The notes beneath the pieces were generated by a model that was not told where the DNA came from, made no database searches, and saw nothing but the letters and a program-made list of their open reading frames with translations. From Alphaproteobacteria bacterium (GTDB lineage: Bacteria; Pseudomonadota; Alphaproteobacteria; ATCC43930; CGMCC-115725), in contig JASHUW010000626.1 of the NCBI GenBank assembly GCA_030039815.1, positions 1-15,798 on the forward strand: a stretch of DNA of 15,798 nucleotides, written 5' to 3'. This document shows positions 13,625 to 15,798 of the stretch, one piece after another (position 1 is the stretch's first letter; the number at the start of each line of letters is the position of its first letter). The position numbers were made by a program, and so were the translations under genes.

Positions 13625-14044
13625 TCAGTCGTGGCCCCGCCGTGCCCGTGTGCCGAGCCCGATCTCCTTGGCCAACCGGCTGCGCTGCCGGGCGTAATTG
13701 GGCGCTACCATCGGATAGTCGTTCGGTAGGCCCCAGCGCTCGCGATAGGCCTCGGGGCTCATGTTGTAGGCCGTCTTGAGATGGCGCTTCAGCATTTTGA
13801 GCTTCTTGCCATCTTCGAGGCAGACCAGATAATCCGGCTGGATCGACTTCTTGACGCTGACCGCAGGCTGCGGCCGGGTTGTCGGCGCGGCCGCAGGGGC
13901 GCTGCCGATATTGGCGAGCGACTGATAGACCTGGTTGATCAACTGGCCCAGATCGCCGACCGCCACGGTGTTGTTGGAAACGTGCGCGGCCACGATTTCC
14001 GTTGTTAAAGCCAGCAAATCGTCTGACTGGTCCGTATCGTCCAT
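13625..14044 (-). CDS. mucR: Ros/MucR family zinc-finger transcriptional regulator
   Basis: Global regulator family of Alphaproteobacteria that controls exopolysaccharide, motility, virulence or cell-cycle genes by binding AT-rich DNA. The 139-residue product begins with the typical DDLLALTTEIVAAHVSNNTV oligomerisation segment (9-28), then an Ala/Pro linker (about 48-62) and the DNA-binding domain. The latter reads SIQPDYLVCLEDGKKLKMLKRHL, then MSPEAYRERWGLPNDYPMVA and RSRLAKEIGLG. Of the zinc-finger positions Cys75, Asp78 and His88 are present, but the final His is replaced (TAYNM, 91-95), a variant seen in other family members. The ATG at 14044 has an excellent AGGAAGGA ribosome-binding site (14049-14056). 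It is preceded by a 145-base gap with promoter-like elements. Confidence 0.95.
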   Translation of the reverse strand: MDDTDQSDDLLALTTEIVAAHVSNNTVAVGDLGQLINQVYQSLANIGSAPAAAPTTRPQPAVSVKKSIQPDYLVCLEDGKKLKMLKRHLKTAYNMSPEAYRERWGLPNDYPMVAPNYARQRSRLAKEIGLGTRARRGHD

Positions 14045-14075
14045 GTTGTCCTTCCTACTACTGAACCACCGAGAA

Positions 14076-14108
14076 GCATAAGTAATGGAACAAAGCTGCG
14101 CAATGCGC
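14076..14108 (-). promoter_or_regulatory. Candidate mucR promoter with overlapping palindrome
   Basis: Minus-strand TTGCGC (14098-14103) and TTATGC (14076-14081) are 16 bases apart, a moderate sigma-70 match. The -35 lies in a perfect small palindrome, GCGCA (14098-14102) and TGCGC (14104-14108). MucR family genes are commonly autoregulated, but this site is not shown to be the operator. Confidence 0.35.
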
Positions 14109-14189
14109 TATTTGCGGAATCTTGTGCGACTCGCCGCGACATTCAATTCCCGCGCAGAACTTTGCCAGTAAACCGTTAAGCCTGCACCT

Positions 14190-14660
14190 TCACGACGAGG
14201 GCTTGGAACGCGGAAGCGACAGCCGCAGGATCAACGCGTCGACGCGTCCGTAGGGGCGGCTGTAGTAGCGGGCGCGCCGGCCGACCGCGACAAATCCCGC
14301 GGCGCGATAGAGCTCGATTGCCGGGTCGTTGTCGACAGCGACTTCCAGCACCATCGACGGTAGGTTACGCCGTGCCGCCTCGCTCATTGCCGTCCGCAAC
14401 AGCTCTTGCGCGACGCCTCGGCGTCGCCAGAGCGGCGCGACACCGAGCGACAACACCTCGCATTCATCGCCGAGGTCGCGCACCAGGATGAACCCAGCCG
14501 GTTCCTCATCCTCGAAAGCGAGCCAACCGAACCCGCCCGACAGCGCCATGATCCGCGCAAGCGCGGGGGCTTCCCACGGATCGTCGGGGAAGCAGACTCG
14601 ATGAAGCGCCGCCAGTGTCTCCAATGCGGCCGCCGGGATCGGCTCGATGCATCGGTTCAC
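14190..14660 (-). CDS. rimI: Ribosomal protein S18-alanine N-acetyltransferase RimI
   Basis: GNAT-fold acetyltransferase; RimI acetylates the N-terminal Ala of ribosomal protein S18. The 156-residue product shows the acetyl-CoA motif VAPLWRRRGVAQELL (about 74-88, RRRGVA at 79-84), the preceding CEVLSLGV strand, LEVAVDNDPAIELYRAAGF (105-123) and YYSRPYGRVDALIL near the end, which matches RimI well. It starts with GTG at 14660, overlapping the tsaB stop as GTGA, so the two are translationally coupled. tsaB-rimI is a widely conserved pair. Other GNAT substrates cannot be excluded. Confidence 0.9.
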   Translation of the reverse strand: MNRCIEPIPAAALETLAALHRVCFPDDPWEAPALARIMALSGGFGWLAFEDEEPAGFILVRDLGDECEVLSLGVAPLWRRRGVAQELLRTAMSEAARRNLPSMVLEVAVDNDPAIELYRAAGFVAVGRRARYYSRPYGRVDALILRLSLPRSKPSS

Positions 14661-15349
14661 GTGCGGTGTCCATTACTGCGCCGCGTCTTCGGGAAGCTCA
14701 CATCGGGCGGGCGCAGGTACAGCGGACGCGCGGCCGGGTCGGCCCACTCAGGCCAACGACGCAGCGCGGCCACCAGGCCCAGCGCATTGGGCGCCGAGTT
14801 CGGCACGAGCCGCAACCGCGGCCGATCACCCAAGGCCGATGCCGCCGCCTCGACGGCGTCGCCGGCGATCGCTAATTCGCCATCACCGACCCACGCGGCG
14901 AGACGTTCCGGCGGGATCGCCTCCGGCTCGTTGACGGGCATGTGGCGCGCGTCGAACAGCTGCACGTATAGATCGTCGCGTCGGCTATCGAGCGCGACCA
15001 GCAGCCTGATGTCGTTTTCCGCGATCGGGCCTGCGACCGCGACAAAACTGTTGATGCCGATCAACCGCGCGCCGGCGGCCAGCGCCAAGCCATGCGCGGC
15101 CGCCAGCCCGGCGCGAATGCCTGTAAATCCACCCGGCCCGACCGTAACGGCCACGGTATCGATATCCTTCGGCGACAAGCCCGCCGCCGCCATCACCTGG
15201 TCGACCATGGGCAGCAGTGCCTCGGCGTGGCCGTAACGCATGTTGCGGCGCTCATGTGCCAGCACCGCGTCGCCGTACGCGACCGCTACGGAACAGGCCG
15301 AGCCGGCGGTATCGAACGCCAGAACGACCGGCGCTCGCGATGCTGACAT
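14657..15349 (-). CDS. tsaB: tRNA t6A biosynthesis protein TsaB
   Basis: TsaB partners TsaD and TsaE in making N6-threonylcarbamoyladenosine at position 37 of ANN-decoding tRNAs; it is an inactive ASKHA-fold paralogue of TsaD. The 230-residue product begins VVLAFDTAGSACSVAVAYGD, then YGHAEALLPMVDQVM (His41), and the family motif VTVGPGGFTGIRAGLAAAHG (69-88). DSRRDDLYVQLFD and a C-terminal YLRPPDV complete it. The ATG at 15349 lies 21 bases after the nfuA stop, with no strong ribosome-binding site. rimI overlaps its end. Confidence 0.94.
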   Translation of the reverse strand: MSASRAPVVLAFDTAGSACSVAVAYGDAVLAHERRNMRYGHAEALLPMVDQVMAAAGLSPKDIDTVAVTVGPGGFTGIRAGLAAAHGLALAAGARLIGINSFVAVAGPIAENDIRLLVALDSRRDDLYVQLFDARHMPVNEPEAIPPERLAAWVGDGELAIAGDAVEAAASALGDRPRLRLVPNSAPNALGLVAALRRWPEWADPAARPLYLRPPDVSFPKTRRSNGHRT

Positions 15350-15370
15350 CGGTGGGGAGGTGGCGGCGCC

Positions 15371-15798
15371 CTAGACGGCGCGCACCTCGACGACTTCGGG
15401 GATATAATGCCGCAGCATGTTCTCGATGCCGGCCTTCAAGGTCGCGGTCGAGCTCGGACAGCCCGAGCATGAGCCCTGCATGTGCAGGTAGACGATGCCG
15501 TCCGCGAAATCCTCGAAAATGATATCTCCTCCATCCTGCGCGACAGCCGGCCGCACACGGGTCTCGAGCAACTCCTTGATTGCTGAGACGATCTCATCAT
15601 CCTCGCCCTCGGCCGCCGCCGTTTCAGCGCCGCCGTTGATTACCGGCTGGCCCGAGGTGAAATGTTCCATGATCGCCGCCAGCACCGCTGGCTTTAGCTG
15701 GAACCAGTCGCTCTCGCCGGTCTTCGTCACGGTGATGAAATCGCCGCCGAGAAAGACGCCGCCGACTTCGGACAGGCCGAACAGCCGCTCGGCGAGCG
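15371..15798 (-). CDS. nfuA: Fe-S cluster carrier NfuA (partial, N-terminus off window)
   Basis: Scaffold or carrier protein that delivers [4Fe-4S] clusters to client enzymes. The 141 visible residues begin inside the N-terminal Nfu domain (LAERLFGLSEVGGVFLGGDF, then ITVTKTGESDWFQLKPAVLA) and continue through an acidic linker into the C-terminal NifU-like domain. That domain has RPAVAQDGGDIIFEDF and the cluster-binding CxxC in MQGSCSGCPSSTATLK. A GTG at 15730 is in frame, but the conserved Nfu_N residues continue upstream of it, so the true start lies beyond the window edge. tsaB follows by 21 bases. NfuA-type proteins supply clusters to MiaB in E. coli, and miaB is encoded in this window. 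Confidence 0.94.
   Translation of the reverse strand, partial: LAERLFGLSEVGGVFLGGDFITVTKTGESDWFQLKPAVLAAIMEHFTSGQPVINGGAETAAAEGEDDEIVSAIKELLETRVRPAVAQDGGDIIFEDFADGIVYLHMQGSCSGCPSSTATLKAGIENMLRHYIPEVVEVRAV

Noticed and set aside
1..15798. Mobile element, CRISPR array, phage or defence system
   Set aside because: No transposase, integrase, nuclease or spacer-repeat pattern was found; every large stretch is explained by conserved housekeeping genes on one strand.

Overview
The window is a stretch of alphaproteobacterial chromosome, high in G+C by eye. All nineteen genes I can support lie on the minus strand. The order, read in the direction of transcription from the right edge to the left, is nfuA, tsaB, rimI, mucR, fur, olsB, olsA/plsC, miaB, phoH, ybeY, corC, lnt, a PhrR-like XRE regulator, metK, trmB, an L,D-transpeptidase, rimP, nusA, ylxR. 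This order, the Ros/MucR regulator, the ornithine-lipid pair and the lnt/XRE/metK/trmB order are typical of Alphaproteobacteria. Rhodospirillales or a relative is my best guess, but the window contains no taxonomic marker gene.

Right part (about 12.1-15.8 kb): the C-terminal part of the Fe-S carrier NfuA, then tsaB and rimI overlapping by GTGA, then two regulator genes, mucR and fur, each with its own upstream gap and promoter-like elements. Next come olsB and an acyltransferase gene. Middle part (about 5.8-12.1 kb): a tightly packed run in which olsA-miaB, miaB-phoH and phoH-ybeY overlap by 1 to 4 bases, followed closely by corC and lnt. Left part (1-5.7 kb): an XRE regulator with its own promoter, then metK after a structured 120-base gap, trmB, an L,D-transpeptidase lipoprotein, and finally rimP-nusA-ylxR. 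The last group has a clear promoter followed at once by an intrinsic-terminator hairpin.

The genes share a translation and RNA-maturation theme: t6A (TsaB), ms2i6A (MiaB) and m7G (TrmB) tRNA modification, ribosome maturation (RimP, YbeY, RimI), transcription elongation (NusA), and supply of the cofactors they need (MetK makes S-adenosylmethionine for TrmB and MiaB; NfuA carries Fe-S clusters and is a known MiaB partner in E. coli). Envelope lipid and lipoprotein genes (OlsB/OlsA, Lnt, L,D-transpeptidase) are interspersed.

This is mostly a conserved housekeeping region. I found no mobile element, CRISPR array, tRNA or rRNA gene, phage gene or obvious new multi-gene system. No gap exceeds 150 bases. 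The points worth a second look are regulatory or small-scale: the leader terminator ahead of rimP-nusA, a ylxR gene with no usual start codon, a degenerate 15-base repeat running through the olsB stop codon, a palindrome at the fur start region, and paired hairpins in the metK leader.
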